The notes under the pieces are model-generated. The model saw only the letters and a program-made list of their open reading frames with translations, made no database searches and was not told the DNA's origin. A program made the translations under genes and the position numbers. From contig CAWBZX010000008.1 of the NCBI GenBank assembly GCA_963793295.1, forward strand, positions 211,824-275,823: 64,000 nucleotides of DNA. Reading direction: 5' to 3'. This DNA comes from JAHDHW01 sp963793295. Lineage in GTDB: Bacteria; Bacteroidota; Bacteroidia; Chitinophagales; Saprospiraceae. How positions within the stretch are numbered: position 1 is the first letter of the stretch; every line of letters starts with the position of its first letter. Shown one piece after another: positions 38,101 to 47,415 of this stretch.

Positions 38101-38949
38101 GATTTTTTATTGGATGCAAAATACCAGGCGCCACAGTTTGTAGTAAATTACTTTGGATTGGGTAATGACACTAAAAATCTTGGAATAAATAAAGACGACT
38201 TTGATTACAATCGAGTTCGCCAAAGGCTGGCTGCTATAAAACCTTTGTTGAAAAAGCGATTTGCCGGTGGCAATGGTAATTTTACTATTGGTCCATTAGC
38301 TGAAATCGTTGAAATTGAAGAATCGGCTGGCCGATTTATCACAAGTGATGATAGCGGGGAAGCTAAAGATATTTTTGATCCTAAGTATTATGCCGGAGGT
38401 GAAATAGGACTCAATTATGTAAATACCAATAATTCTTTAATTCCAACCCGAGGAATAAAATTCCATTCATCCATTGGGGTTAAATCAGATCTTAAAGAGA
38501 GCGATAAAACGCATTATCCAATAAAAGCAGAAATGACCTTTTATCAGAATTTAGATGCAAAGGATAATCTGGTTTTTGCAACGCGCATTGGAACACAGCA
38601 TAATATTGGAGAATTTGAATTTTTCCAGGCACCGGTAATTGGCGGAAAAAGCAATTTGCGTGGTTATAGATCAGAACGATTTTCAGGTCGGACCTCTTTT
38701 TACCATAACCTGGATTTGAGATGGAAAGTATTTAATTCGGAAAACAGGGTGGTGCCATTTTCCTTTGGTATTAGTGGTGGATTTGATTATGGCCGCGTTT
38801 GGGTGGATGATAAAAAATCATCAACCTGGCACCAAGGTTATGGAGGAGGAATATGGATGGCACCGATAGACTTTTTCGTTTTATATTTTGAATTATTTCA
38901 CTCTAATGAAGGTAATAGATTTACATTCAAAGCAGGTTATGCTTTTTAG
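35155..38949 (+). CDS. Lipoprotein: metallophosphatase, kinase-like module and Omp85-type barrel
   Basis: 1264 aa from ATG 35155. Lipobox LTSC near residue 18. Residues about 40-340 form a calcineurin-like phosphoesterase (IGDAG, GDNIYPGG, PGNHDWY, MHHPLY, GHEHN). Residues about 470-680 contain WVMRAMQKD, then GDWDRHGDQW (about 626-635) and RDRDQPF (about 654), which resemble the Lys, catalytic DRH.N and metal Asp of FAM20/HipA-like kinases. From about 910 to the end is an outer-membrane barrel of the BamA/surface antigen type (GGKSNLRGYRSERF). The order of parts is seen; the kinase-like reading is inference. Confidence 0.8.
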   Translation: MKRSLLLIIPILILTSCANYKLSIDKDKKDWAENIPSNEFKLDHTIYLIGDAGYSSLGDKSAALQLLERKLKTAPKSSHVIFLGDNIYPGGLPPDPAFKDYELANHRLQAQIDILKDYKGDPVFIPGNHDWYNYGLSGLASQEDTIEKRINIMRGKDAEEDDDWENYFLPDNGCSGPEVIEINKRLVIIVVDSQWWLTDWDKEPRINDGCEAKSRKAFTFLFGEILKKHKNKNVVIAMHHPLYTYGPHGGYYSTKQHLFPLTDLSKNLYIPFPVVGSFFALLRGTLGSTQDVAHQDYKDLKKTMLNPAKINGNFIFVAGHEHNLQYIEEDRQHFIVSGAGSKNSPVKLGKGSEFAFGDKVEQGFSQLDFYKDGSAWLQYWITDKDNPDGKVVYRKKIKDKLPIADKEKEFDFSEYEEHKDSVTTHILDKKVENKGWFHNFMLGKHYRSLYTYDYDIPVLDLSTFKGGMKPIKRGGGNQTNSLRLKDPEGNQWVMRAMQKDASRLIPYPFNKITASQYLVEDNYLSTHPFAAFVVPSLAHAAGIYHTNPEMYYIPKQPALGQTNDDYGGGVYLVEERPADDWRNLASFGNSKDIISTIDVVDDILKSHKYKVDQSFASRSRLFDLVIGDWDRHGDQWRWASFKSKESGHTLYQPIPRDRDQPFARYDGFLTRLIGMTSPAMKQLKVYKPEVKNIKWVTYSARSFDRTFLNELSWEEWQAEVKYIQENLTDEAIDSAFKALPKKVYEETGEQLSGYVKIRRDNLMDTARKHYEFVSKDVDVIGTNKKEKFKVERLNDDETLVTMYNNKKGKDNDTIVYQRLFYTKETKEIRLFGLNGEDKFEITGKVKKGPLIRIIGGLDKDEFEDESKVSGLGKKTKIYDTKTGNEIRKKSGETKDLTSNIRENNIYNQKDYQYEFDYLIPLPIIAYNPDDGVAIGANLLFTHYGFKKDPYSATHLVHAKFAFATQAFNVGYVGNFIHVFGKTDFLLDAKYQAPQFVVNYFGLGNDTKNLGINKDDFDYNRVRQRLAAIKPLLKKRFAGGNGNFTIGPLAEIVEIEESAGRFITSDDSGEAKDIFDPKYYAGGEIGLNYVNTNNSLIPTRGIKFHSSIGVKSDLKESDKTHYPIKAEMTFYQNLDAKDNLVFATRIGTQHNIGEFEFFQAPVIGGKSNLRGYRSERFSGRTSFYHNLDLRWKVFNSENRVVPFSFGISGGFDYGRVWVDDKKSSTWHQGYGGGIWMAPIDFFVLYFELFHSNEGNRFTFKAGYAF

Positions 38950-39164
38950 CTAGGCATCTTCAATAAAATGGAATACGATTTCATTGATTAAATTTGTCTT
39001 TCGAAAAGAATTTAAGTGATCTTTGCAACGTCATTTTATTAAACTTGTCGTTTTTATTCGAATCAATAATTTATTTGCCATGCCAGCAGAAATTAAGTGT
39101 TTGAATAAAAAACGGGTATTTTTTTTATAAAACGCATAGCTCAAAAGAAAAGCGAAAAAGCTTT

Positions 39165-41546
39165 ATGATACTCTCCAAAAAAGTTTCTGACGATAAAACG
39201 GATAACGCTGTTGGATTTCTGGGTCAGGAATTGAATAAAAAGAAACTGGGGATTCACAATTTTCCATTTAGTTCGAAACTCAGTTTTGTGCCACTGATCA
39301 ACCATTGGAAAAATAAAGTGGGTAGTGGTGATGCAGGCGAAGCCATTATTGCCCGTGAAGTGACAAAGCGCCTTGATGCTTCTTTAGAGTTTCTTGCTCC
39401 GATCACTGAATATGATACTCTTGAAAAAAACAAAGATTTCGTTGAACTCCTTTTGACCGGAATTTTTCCTTCTGCGCATCGGGATCAGCAAATGGCATTA
39501 GCCAGCAAGCCTTTTCATGTTTCCGGGTTTTATTTTACCCCACCTTTGAAACAATTAATGGCAAAAGATAATATCAATATTTCGGTGAATATTGATTCGG
39601 AACAGGTTCGTTCATCCACAATTATTCGTGCATGTTGTATTATTTTAAATTCGTTTTACGGGCAACGGATTAATTATGAAGAACCTTTGATGTATTCTGT
39701 AGATGCAGGAAAGAAACAAGTAGAGCGGTATTTTAAATCAGAATTGAACGTTCGTTATACAGAAATAAAAAAGCTCAAACCTCTAAAACGTCTTTCACAA
39801 GAGCAGATCAATTATTTGCTTAGTAATATTTATGATATTGAAACCTGGCTGACTTATATTCCTCCGACCCATTTTGAGTTTCACGGGGTTGTGAGTATCA
39901 ACCTGATTGATGTTACTGCTAATGAATCGCTGTCCCGATTGAAGCGCATTTTATTGGATAAAGATGCAGTTGTAGCCCGAAAAAGCATCAATCGATTGCA
40001 AAAGCAATTGAGGAACTATTTTAATTTACCAGAACTTCGTCTGGGCCTTACCGCAATTGACTATCCTTCGGCGAAAAACATGTTGCACAAGTATAAGATT
40101 CATCATGCTTTTTTAAGCAAACGCATCAAAAATCTGTTAGCTGAAAAATATAAGGATTCCATTTATGAGAAAGTATGTAAATACAAAGAAACCTTAATAA
40201 TAGAGGATCTAGAAAAATTTGAAGGCAAAACAGGGCTTGAAAAAAACTTGCTTAAAGAAAATATCAAAAGCATTATATTGGTGCCTTTGATAAAAAAGAA
40301 TAATCAAGTCATTGGTCTTCTTGAGCTTGGTTCCCCAAAAAGTTTTGACCTTAATAGTTTTACTGCTTTGAAATTGAGGGAAATTACACCGTTATTTCGA
40401 ACCGCAATGCAGCGGAGTAGGGTTGAAATCGATAATGAAATTGAAGCAATAATTCGTGATCAATATACGGCCTTGCATCCAAGTGTCGAATGGAAGTTCG
40501 TTGAATCTGCTTTCAATTTACTTCAAAGACGCAAAAGAGAAGGGGAAACAGCTTCCGTTCAGCCAATCGTTTTTAAAGAAGTTTATCCTCTATATGGGCA
40601 GGCAGATATTATCGGGTCTTCAAATATCCGTAACAATGCAATCCAAGAAGATTTTTTGAATAACCTGAATCAGATTCTACACATTTTAAATCTGACTAAA
40701 GAAACCATACACTTTCCCTTGGCTGATAAATATTTGCATAATGTAAATGCAGAAATTGAACGCATTGAGCGAGGGATCTCATCAGACGATGAATTCCGAA
40801 CGATGGATTTCATTAAAAATGAAATTCACCCACTTTTTGAACAATTAAAATTTAAACATCCCGATGTAAATAATGCTCTGGAAAAATACTTTCATGGTTT
40901 GGATCCACAATTGATGACAATTTACGAAAAGCGAAAAGCCTATGAAGAAAGTGTGGAAATTATAAATAATACGATATCCAATTTTCTGGAAAAGGAAGAA
41001 AAAAAGACTCAGCTGATGCTTCCGCATTATTTTCAGAAATATAAAACCGACGGTGTAGAATATGATATTTATATAGGACAATCCTTATTGAGAGAGGGAA
41101 AGTTTGATGAAATTCATTTACGCAATATGCGGCTTTGGCAACTAATCACAATGTGCGAAATAACGCGGTTATTAGAAAATAAACAAAGAGAGCTCTCTCT
41201 CTTACTAAGTACTGCTCAGTTAATATTGGTTCACGGAACACCTCTTTCTATTCGCTTTCGGCTCGATGAAAAACAATTTGATGTAGATGGAGCTTATAAT
41301 ATTCGTTATGCTATTTTGAAAAAAAGAATAGACAAAGCTCTAATTGAAGGAACAGGACAGCGTTTGACTCAAAGAGGAAAAGTAGCTATTGTTTATTCGC
41401 ATGAAAAAGATAAATTAGAATATACAACCTACCTTGAATATTTAATCCAAAAAGGATACATTACAGATGAAATAGAAGAACTTAACCTGGGTAAAATGCA
41501 GGGAGTGCAAGGACTTAAGGCGCTTCGTTGTACAGTCATTTATTAA
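39165..41546 (+). CDS. GAF-domain protein
   Basis: 793 aa soluble protein with a single GAF-like sensor domain at about residues 285-425 (LVPLIKKNNQVIGLLELGS is its core strand pair). The flanking N-terminal 280 and C-terminal 370 residues are mostly helical and match nothing I recognise; no kinase, cyclase or DNA-binding domain is evident. Similar long GAF proteins are found only in Bacteroidota to my knowledge. Probably a cytoplasmic sensor or scaffold. It is 160 bp from the DUF6268 gene. Confidence 0.7.
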   Translation: MILSKKVSDDKTDNAVGFLGQELNKKKLGIHNFPFSSKLSFVPLINHWKNKVGSGDAGEAIIAREVTKRLDASLEFLAPITEYDTLEKNKDFVELLLTGIFPSAHRDQQMALASKPFHVSGFYFTPPLKQLMAKDNINISVNIDSEQVRSSTIIRACCIILNSFYGQRINYEEPLMYSVDAGKKQVERYFKSELNVRYTEIKKLKPLKRLSQEQINYLLSNIYDIETWLTYIPPTHFEFHGVVSINLIDVTANESLSRLKRILLDKDAVVARKSINRLQKQLRNYFNLPELRLGLTAIDYPSAKNMLHKYKIHHAFLSKRIKNLLAEKYKDSIYEKVCKYKETLIIEDLEKFEGKTGLEKNLLKENIKSIILVPLIKKNNQVIGLLELGSPKSFDLNSFTALKLREITPLFRTAMQRSRVEIDNEIEAIIRDQYTALHPSVEWKFVESAFNLLQRRKREGETASVQPIVFKEVYPLYGQADIIGSSNIRNNAIQEDFLNNLNQILHILNLTKETIHFPLADKYLHNVNAEIERIERGISSDDEFRTMDFIKNEIHPLFEQLKFKHPDVNNALEKYFHGLDPQLMTIYEKRKAYEESVEIINNTISNFLEKEEKKTQLMLPHYFQKYKTDGVEYDIYIGQSLLREGKFDEIHLRNMRLWQLITMCEITRLLENKQRELSLLLSTAQLILVHGTPLSIRFRLDEKQFDVDGAYNIRYAILKKRIDKALIEGTGQRLTQRGKVAIVYSHEKDKLEYTTYLEYLIQKGYITDEIEELNLGKMQGVQGLKALRCTVIY

Positions 41547-41761
41547 ATTATAATTGGTGTTGTTCTTAAAAAGATGTTAAAACATTTACAATTGGCTTGA
41601 TTTTTTTTGTTGAATTATAGCTTTTAATAAATAATTATCATATTTTGCACCTATCCCCTAAATAAAATATTTATTTCATTTCTTAAAATTGCAGATTTTA
41701 TCGATTGAACTCTACTTGTTACTTTATTGAACTACTGACTTTAAACATAAAAAGTAATCGT

Positions 41762-42790
41762 ATGAGATTTTCATTCTGTCTGCTTTCTTTCTTATTCTCA
41801 CTTAATTTTGTTTCTGCTCAAGATCTTGTAATTAGTCCTATCAGTGGATCTTTTTGCAAACCTGGGGTAGTTGGAAAATCACCGAGCAAGGGAATCTTGT
41901 TTGACTATACGATGCTTCCAAATATCAAAGTGAATCCATACAATAAAGGGATAAAAGATTTAAATACCCAGAATACCTCAAGTAACCGCTTCAGGTTTAA
42001 AATGAAGGTGCCTATCATACACAAGCCAAATTTTACACTTCTTTTGGGATTTGCACATTATCGGGAAGAATATCATGTGAGTGATTTGAGTAACGGAGAG
42101 TTGAGTATTCTTAATGCGATTCATGATCAGTCACTAAAAAGCAGTAGGCTTTCTATAAATATTTTAAAACCCTTAAATGAAAAAGTTTACCTGGCATTCA
42201 AAGGTGATGCTTCTTTCAACGGAGATTATAATGGAATAATCAGTTTTGATAACCGTTACTTAAAATATAATATTGGTTTATTAGTAGGAGTAAAACCTCG
42301 TCCTGATCTAGAATGGGGAGTAGGTTTGTTGTTCCGTAGTAGTTTTGTGAAATCCTCAATACCGGTTTTACCTTTTGCAATTTACAACCGCACATTTAAT
42401 GAAAAATGGGGTATTGAAACGATCCTTCCGGTTAGCATCAAAGCGCGTTATAACTTTAACCCAAAGAATTTAATTCTATTTGGCCCTGAATATGAAAGCC
42501 GAAGTTATTCTCTAGGAAATATCAATTCTGCTACTTCAAATAATACAGGAAATGTTTCTGAGTTTTTTATGAAGCGTTCTGAATTAAAATTTTCAGTAAC
42601 ATATGAACACCAAATTAGTGATTGGGTTTGGTTTAATGTGCAAACTGGCTATTCTCACAACTTTAATACAAGTTTTACTGAGATTGACTTTAAAGGGCAA
42701 ACGCTTCCAGTATCTGTAGTCTCTCCTGCCGATGGAGTATTTTTCAAGGTAGGTGTTTTTATATCTCCACCCAGAAAGAAATGCAAATAA
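41762..42790 (+). CDS. DUF6268 family outer membrane beta-barrel protein
   Basis: 342 aa from ATG 41762 (the longer frame from TTG 41705 puts residues ahead of the signal peptide). Signal peptide ends near VSAQ (about residue 20). The mature part alternates hydrophobic strands and aligns by pattern with DUF6268 (FDYTMLPNIKV, GVGLLFRSSF, LFGPEYESRSY). Probably a small outer-membrane pore or surface protein. A perfect terminator follows. Confidence 0.78.
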   Translation: MRFSFCLLSFLFSLNFVSAQDLVISPISGSFCKPGVVGKSPSKGILFDYTMLPNIKVNPYNKGIKDLNTQNTSSNRFRFKMKVPIIHKPNFTLLLGFAHYREEYHVSDLSNGELSILNAIHDQSLKSSRLSINILKPLNEKVYLAFKGDASFNGDYNGIISFDNRYLKYNIGLLVGVKPRPDLEWGVGLLFRSSFVKSSIPVLPFAIYNRTFNEKWGIETILPVSIKARYNFNPKNLILFGPEYESRSYSLGNINSATSNNTGNVSEFFMKRSELKFSVTYEHQISDWVWFNVQTGYSHNFNTSFTEIDFKGQTLPVSVVSPADGVFFKVGVFISPPRKKCK

Positions 42791-42812
42791 AGTTTAAACT
42801 TTAATTTAGAAC

Positions 42813-42847
42813 AAAAAATGGCGTTGAGTATATCAACGCCATTTTTT
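42813..42847 (+). terminator. Strong Rho-independent terminator
   Basis: aaaaaatggcgttga and tcaacgccatttttt form a perfect 15-bp stem with a 5-nt loop, 22 bp after the DUF6268 stop. Confidence 0.92.
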
Positions 42848-43714
42848 GTTTAGAAGGAAAAGAAAAAAGATATAGCAAAAGCAATCACAGTAGTTGTAAT
42901 TCCGAACATGAAAGAAGTATAACTAACTCTAAGTTTTACATACTTTTCTCCAAGTTCTTTTTCGAGATAATATTAATCTTTAAGAATGGTTTTTTCTAAT
43001 AATTCCCGATAGGTGACAACTTTATTTTATCAATGATCAAACGCTCAGATTAAAAGGAACGTGTAATAATTCTATAAATGAATTTTCACAAAATATGTTT
43101 AAAAAATTAAAAAATAGCAACAAGCAATAACCATTGAATCCAGCTAAAAAATCAAAAGAGAAATCACTCAGCTAAACATATTTTATATTATTACATATTA
43201 ATGCACATAATGTGATCTATTTTTTTTAAAAAGAAACATAATTAGTTGGAATTCAATTATAATTTTCTCAATTTAGCTTCATTCAAAATTTAAAAAGAGA
43301 GAATTTAACACCGTTCACAAAATCGCTTGGGAATTATGCTCATTCTTTACATTGCAACAGGAGCATTTATTATGGGAGGAGGCTTAATTTTTGTCTCAAA
43401 TTTACTTGCTAACAAAGATAAGGGAAGATATTAAAGGCTGTTTAATTGTTTTAATCTTCAATTTATTTCTTTTGTGGTAAATTTATTCTTGCTATTAAAG
43501 CAACCCTTCTTCAATTGACCTATTTAAAAGGTAATTGGAAGTGTCCTGTATTAGTATATACTTATTGAAGTAGCTTTGAATTCATTGTTAATTCAGACTT
43601 AAGTTTGTGTTGATTCAATTCAAAGAATATCAATATTGTTTTCTTTAAATAATTGAAGCTTTTTGCTTTCAATAATCCTATGCATTTTTTTATGATTTAG
43701 AAACAACTTGCTTA
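42848..43714. other. Large intergenic region with gene debris
   Basis: About 870 bp. On the minus strand at about 42855-42975 an open frame without start codon ends in a transmembrane-like stretch (FGITTTVIAFAISFFF), perhaps the end of a lost small gene. A 32-codon ORF lies at 43336-43434. The rest is AT-rich without recognisable features. Confidence 0.4.
43336..43434 (+). CDS. Possible 32-residue membrane peptide
   Basis: ATG 43336 to TAA 43434 encodes MLILYIATGAFIMGG, then a hydrophobic run and a basic tail NKDKGRY. One transmembrane helix with a positive C-terminus is typical of small membrane proteins, but there is no homology evidence, so it may be chance. Confidence 0.3.
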   Translation: MLILYIATGAFIMGGGLIFVSNLLANKDKGRY

Positions 43715-43751
43715 TCAAAAGCACTCATTTTATTAAAATGAGTGCTTTTGA
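43715..43751. terminator. Perfect 17-bp hairpin, terminator of MFS gene
   Basis: The left arm 43715-43731 and right arm 43735-43751 are perfectly complementary (core aaaagcactcatttt), with a 3-nt loop. It begins 7 bp after the MFS stop on the minus strand. Confidence 0.8.
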
Positions 43752-43758
43752 TTTTGTA

Positions 43759-45012
43759 CTATTCCAAACGTATTTCCTGAAGTTGCTTGGCTGTTTTAAC
43801 TTTAGGCTTTTTCTCAATATATTTTAAAAAACTAAAACCCAAACACGCCAGGACACTTAATCCTGACATCAAATACCAAAGTGTGGTATAGCCATAATGC
43901 TCTGCAGTCCACATGCCCAAAGGCGGAGCTATTATAAAAGAAATTGAAAATGCCATGGTATACAAGCCCATAAACTGACCCCTCCTGCCAGGTGTCGAGC
44001 GACTTAAAGCGAAAGCATTACTAAACGGAAAGCTAATAACTTCACCAAGGCTCACAGCTGTAATTGAAATTAATATTACCAAGAGCCAGGAATCTATGAG
44101 ATTATACACCAAAAAAGAAAACCCTATCATTGCAAATCCAACTATGATCAAATTCAATCGATCATATCGCTTTTCTAGGATGTAAATTAATGGCATTTCA
44201 AATATTACGATGATTAATCCATTGAGCAGCATGAATAAACCTATTTGATCTTCAGATAGTAAAAAATATTCTTTGTAATAGACCGGTAAAGTAGAAAACA
44301 ATTGGAAAAACACAATTGAATTAACCAAAATGAGAAATACAAAGGCCAAATACAATCTATCTTTGTACGCAGAACCCTTTTTATAAGCTTCACTTTCTTT
44401 TTCAACGCTTTCTCCAATATCTGGTTTATCTTTCAGTACCAGTCTGAAATAAAAAGCTGCTAAAATACAAGTGCCTCCATCAATAATAAATAGCCAGTGA
44501 TAGCCTACCGTTGAAATCAAAATTCCTGCAACACCTGAACCTAAAGCAAATCCTAAGTTAATCGCCATTCGTATCAGGGATAGGGACCGGTTTTTATTTT
44601 CAGGTTTGCTATAAGCGCTAATAGAGGCGAGGTTCGCTGGACGAAAACTATCTCCAACCATGCTTACTATGAAAACCATAGTACAGAATGATTGAAAAGT
44701 TTTCATCTCCATGAGAATGAAAAATAAAAAACCACTGATCAACAAAGACCAAAACATAGTAGAATAATAACCAATCCGATCAGTGAGCCAGCCGCCTACA
44801 TAAGAGCCGGCAACTGATCCTGCGCCAAAGCAGCTCATTGCAAGTCCGGCTTGAGTTAATGTGAAATTAAGCTTGTTAGTTAAATAAATCGTCATGAAAA
44901 TAATTACAAGCGTTCCACTCCTGTTGATCAGTGTGACCACTGAAAGCAACCAGATCTCCCGCGAAAGTCCGCTAAAGGAATTGACAAACAGATTTTTTAT
45001 TTGGTTGGGCAT
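43759..45012 (-). CDS. MFS transporter
   Basis: 417 aa with twelve transmembrane helices. The motif between helices 2 and 3, GGWLTDRIGYYS, fits the MFS A-motif, and RPANLASISAY in helix 5 is like the multidrug-efflux/DHA1 group. Likely exports a drug or metabolite; substrate unknown. Start ATG 45012. Confidence 0.9.
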   Translation of the reverse strand: MPNQIKNLFVNSFSGLSREIWLLSVVTLINRSGTLVIIFMTIYLTNKLNFTLTQAGLAMSCFGAGSVAGSYVGGWLTDRIGYYSTMFWSLLISGFLFFILMEMKTFQSFCTMVFIVSMVGDSFRPANLASISAYSKPENKNRSLSLIRMAINLGFALGSGVAGILISTVGYHWLFIIDGGTCILAAFYFRLVLKDKPDIGESVEKESEAYKKGSAYKDRLYLAFVFLILVNSIVFFQLFSTLPVYYKEYFLLSEDQIGLFMLLNGLIIVIFEMPLIYILEKRYDRLNLIIVGFAMIGFSFLVYNLIDSWLLVILISITAVSLGEVISFPFSNAFALSRSTPGRRGQFMGLYTMAFSISFIIAPPLGMWTAEHYGYTTLWYLMSGLSVLACLGFSFLKYIEKKPKVKTAKQLQEIRLE

Positions 45013-45460
45013 TTTGAGGTATAGGGCTTAGGTGTTTATAGAACTCGTCTTCATAAAAACAGGTTAACATTTATCGCAATGCGTAAAGTTCCTGCCAGAT
45101 AAGATGTTTTTAAGAAAAGCCGGAAACTTGCTATTATAGTGCGATATGATCCTGAATGCAGCAATAGGTATTATTTATCTCCTAATTTGAAGTTTTGCAA
45201 GAGGAATTAAATTTTGACAATCAGATTCATTTATTAAAACAAAAAGTATTAAATCGTTGATTCTTTAATTTGCTTAAATTGAAAAGTTGTCTTTTTACTG
45301 CACTAAACTATATTTTATATTATTACAAAGCGATTGAATTTACTGTTTTTTTGTAAGATAAACTAATAAAAAAATAATTATTTGAAGTTATTATTTTGCA
45401 AACAAAAAGTTTTATGTTAAATTTAGGATATCATTTTATAAACCTAAAAAACTAAAAAAA
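45013..45460. other. Divergent intergenic region, MFS / VOC
   Basis: 448 bp, very AT-rich, between divergently transcribed MFS and VOC genes. It presumably holds both promoters. No ORF, repeat or clear hairpin seen. Confidence 0.4.
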
Positions 45461-45829
45461 ATGGCAAATGTAATTAACTGGTTTGAAATCCCTGCCTCTG
45501 ATTTTGAAAGAGCTAAAAAGTTTTACACTTCTATTTTTGGTGCTGAAATGCATACTCGGGAAATGATGGGGACAAAAATGGCATTTTTGCCTATGGAAGG
45601 AGATGGCGTTGGTGGTTCCATTTGTACTGGAGAAAACTACAAACCATCTGCCGAAGGCACCGTTCCTTATCTTAATGGAGGAGAAGACCTGACGGCTATG
45701 TTGAATCGCGTTGAACCCGCAGGAGGAAAGGTCATTACGCCAAAAACCAAAATCTCCGATGAAATAGGGCACATGGCTTTTTTCTTTGACACGGAAGGGA
45801 ATAAAATTGCACTCCATTCACCAAATTAG
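45461..45829 (+). CDS. VOC family (glyoxalase/bleomycin-resistance fold) protein
   Basis: 122 aa single VOC protein: VINWFEIPASDFERAKKFY start, GGSICTG mid strand, and FFFDTEGNKIALHSPN end. The family's usual first metal ligand is replaced by Glu in WFEIP; a Glu in TEGN and a His near the end are further candidates. This is the PhnB/YdfO-like short type. Reaction unknown. Confidence 0.88.
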   Translation: MANVINWFEIPASDFERAKKFYTSIFGAEMHTREMMGTKMAFLPMEGDGVGGSICTGENYKPSAEGTVPYLNGGEDLTAMLNRVEPAGGKVITPKTKISDEIGHMAFFFDTEGNKIALHSPN

Positions 45830-45940
45830 AAGTGAAATTTAAAAATTTACAGTGTTTGTTGAAAAGCAATTTGTAAGAATGTTTAATTTTAACAAAGTGC
45901 TTTTTAGCAATCCCTATTTTAAACCCTAAACAAAAAGGCT

Positions 45941-46609
45941 ATGGCTTATTTTTCAAAAGAGTTTCTTCACTTTATTCAGGATCTAAGTGCTAACAATAAT
46001 CGGGATTGGTTTAATGCTAATAAAAAAAGGTATGAAGATTATGTCAAAAAACCTTTTGAAGCTTTTATTGAAGTCATGATCGATAAAATGCAGAAACTTG
46101 ATCGAAATGTATTGATAACTCCAAAAGACGCTATTTTTCGTATTTATCGCGATATAAGATTTAGTAAAGACAAAACGCCGTACAAAACCTATGTCTCGGC
46201 AATTGTTTCGCGTGGTGGAAGAAAGAATAAATTAAGTCCGGGTTTATACATCCAACTTAGTGCTGAAGATGTTAGGGTTTACGGCGGAGCGCATGAATTG
46301 GATAAGCAGGAACTGCAAAATGTCCGGGCGGCGATTGCCTCGAACCTGGATGAATTTAATGCTTTGATTAATGATAAAAAGTTTAAGAGTAAATTTGGAG
46401 AAATACTTGGGGAAAAGAACAAACGGTTGCCTAAGGAGTTCCAGGAAATTGCAGTAAAACAACCGCTCATTACCAATAAACAGTTTTATTATTTTGCTAA
46501 GTTTGATCCTGAAATAATATTAGATCCCAAATTACCTGAAATCATGATGGATCACTTTAAAGTCGCCCAGCCACTTGGAAATTTCCTATGGGAAGCATCA
46601 AAAGGATAA
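45941..46609 (+). CDS. DUF2461 family protein
   Basis: 222 aa soluble protein matching the DUF2461 (TIGR02453) pattern: FLHFIQDLSANNNRDWFNANKKRYE, given here as residues 7-31, then RIYRDIRFSKDKTPYKT near 69-85 and GLYIQLSAEDVRVYGGAH near 102-119. Widespread in bacteria and fungi, activity unknown. 111 bp after the VOC gene. Confidence 0.9.
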   Translation: MAYFSKEFLHFIQDLSANNNRDWFNANKKRYEDYVKKPFEAFIEVMIDKMQKLDRNVLITPKDAIFRIYRDIRFSKDKTPYKTYVSAIVSRGGRKNKLSPGLYIQLSAEDVRVYGGAHELDKQELQNVRAAIASNLDEFNALINDKKFKSKFGEILGEKNKRLPKEFQEIAVKQPLITNKQFYYFAKFDPEIILDPKLPEIMMDHFKVAQPLGNFLWEASKG

Positions 46610-46626
46610 ATTTGCTTGTACCATAA

Positions 46627-46661
46627 AAGAGGGATGCCTCCATAATAGAAGACATCCCCTT
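46627..46661. terminator. Hairpin after DUF2461 gene
   Basis: agagggatgcctcc pairs imperfectly with gaagacatcccctt around ataata. It starts 18 bp after the stop. No clear T tract, so a possible terminator only. Confidence 0.45.
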
Positions 46662-46682
46662 GACACCTTAATACCCAATTCT

Positions 46683-46716
46683 TACCTTTAAATTTTCATC
46701 AGAAAATTTAAAGGTA
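46683..46716. repeat. Perfect 15-bp inverted repeat with 4-nt loop
   Basis: tacctttaaattttc (46683-46697) and gaaaatttaaaggta (46702-46716) are exact complements around atca. It lies between the convergent DUF2461 gene and a 55-codon membrane gene and may act as a bidirectional RNA terminator or stabiliser. Confidence 0.75.
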
Positions 46717-46796
46717 GAACGGTCCTTAATCACGCCGCTTCATTTTTACTTGATTGCTCAAGTGTTGAGCGTTTTGCTGATTTCTTTTTATCAGTT

Positions 46797-46964
46797 TTAA
46801 AATTTATCAGTTTTAAAACTTATTCCCGTCATCTCACCTAGCAGAACAGGTAATGCTAGTATAGAAATCCACCATTGACCTGAAAATCCTGCAATAATCA
46901 CTATTGCCATCAGTAAGAAAAAACGAGAGTCAATAGCACCCATTGAAGCTTCAAAGAATTTCAT
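46797..46964 (-). CDS. Small membrane protein, 55 aa
   Basis: ATG 46964 to TAA at 46797. Begins MKFFEASMGAIDSRFF; one long or two short hydrophobic helices over residues about 14-45. The 3' end has a 16-bp tandem duplication (ttatcagttttaaaa, period 16) that covers the stop. No family recognised, but the ordered N-terminus and codon pattern suggest a real gene. Confidence 0.5.
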   Translation of the reverse strand: MKFFEASMGAIDSRFFLLMAIVIIAGFSGQWWISILALPVLLGEMTGISFKTDKF

Positions 46965-47415
46965 AAGAATTATTTTAGGCTATCAAATTGGGTTTTTAAG
47001 TACTTTTGACACAAATATATATGAGCCCATTAGAAATTGTAATGACTTCTGTCATTATCAAAAATGATTTTCATCAGCCTTGCATTTCCTATTTAAATGA
47101 CAAGATTAAATCCGACAAATTCGTATACAGATTTTGTTGTATTTTTATTATTTTTTTCTAAAAGCTGGATTTTTGAAAAAGTAAAACCTGATCTGCTAAA
47201 TTCAATGATAGAATAGAGATTTATTGGATCATTAACGGTATTTGCACGGTTCCTTTAAAACATAAAACTTTCTTCCTATTTTGATGTTCTTGATTATAAT
47301 TCGACCAGAGATAATTCTAATTTAAATTTATTTCCAAAGTACCGTCTAAATGACTTTAAATAGGATATATGGATTGAAGGTAAGCCAATAACAATGTATT
47401 TATTATTTTTACAGC
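46965..47415. other. Intergenic region upstream of ribA
   Basis: 451 bp. It must contain the promoter of the six-gene pterin/flavin-like cluster. I looked for an FMN riboswitch (RFN) core and did not see one. No ORF, no strong hairpin. Confidence 0.45.

Noticed and set aside
46965..47415. FMN riboswitch upstream of ribA
   Set aside because: I looked for the conserved RFN segments on the plus strand and did not find them; absence also fits a non-riboflavin role.
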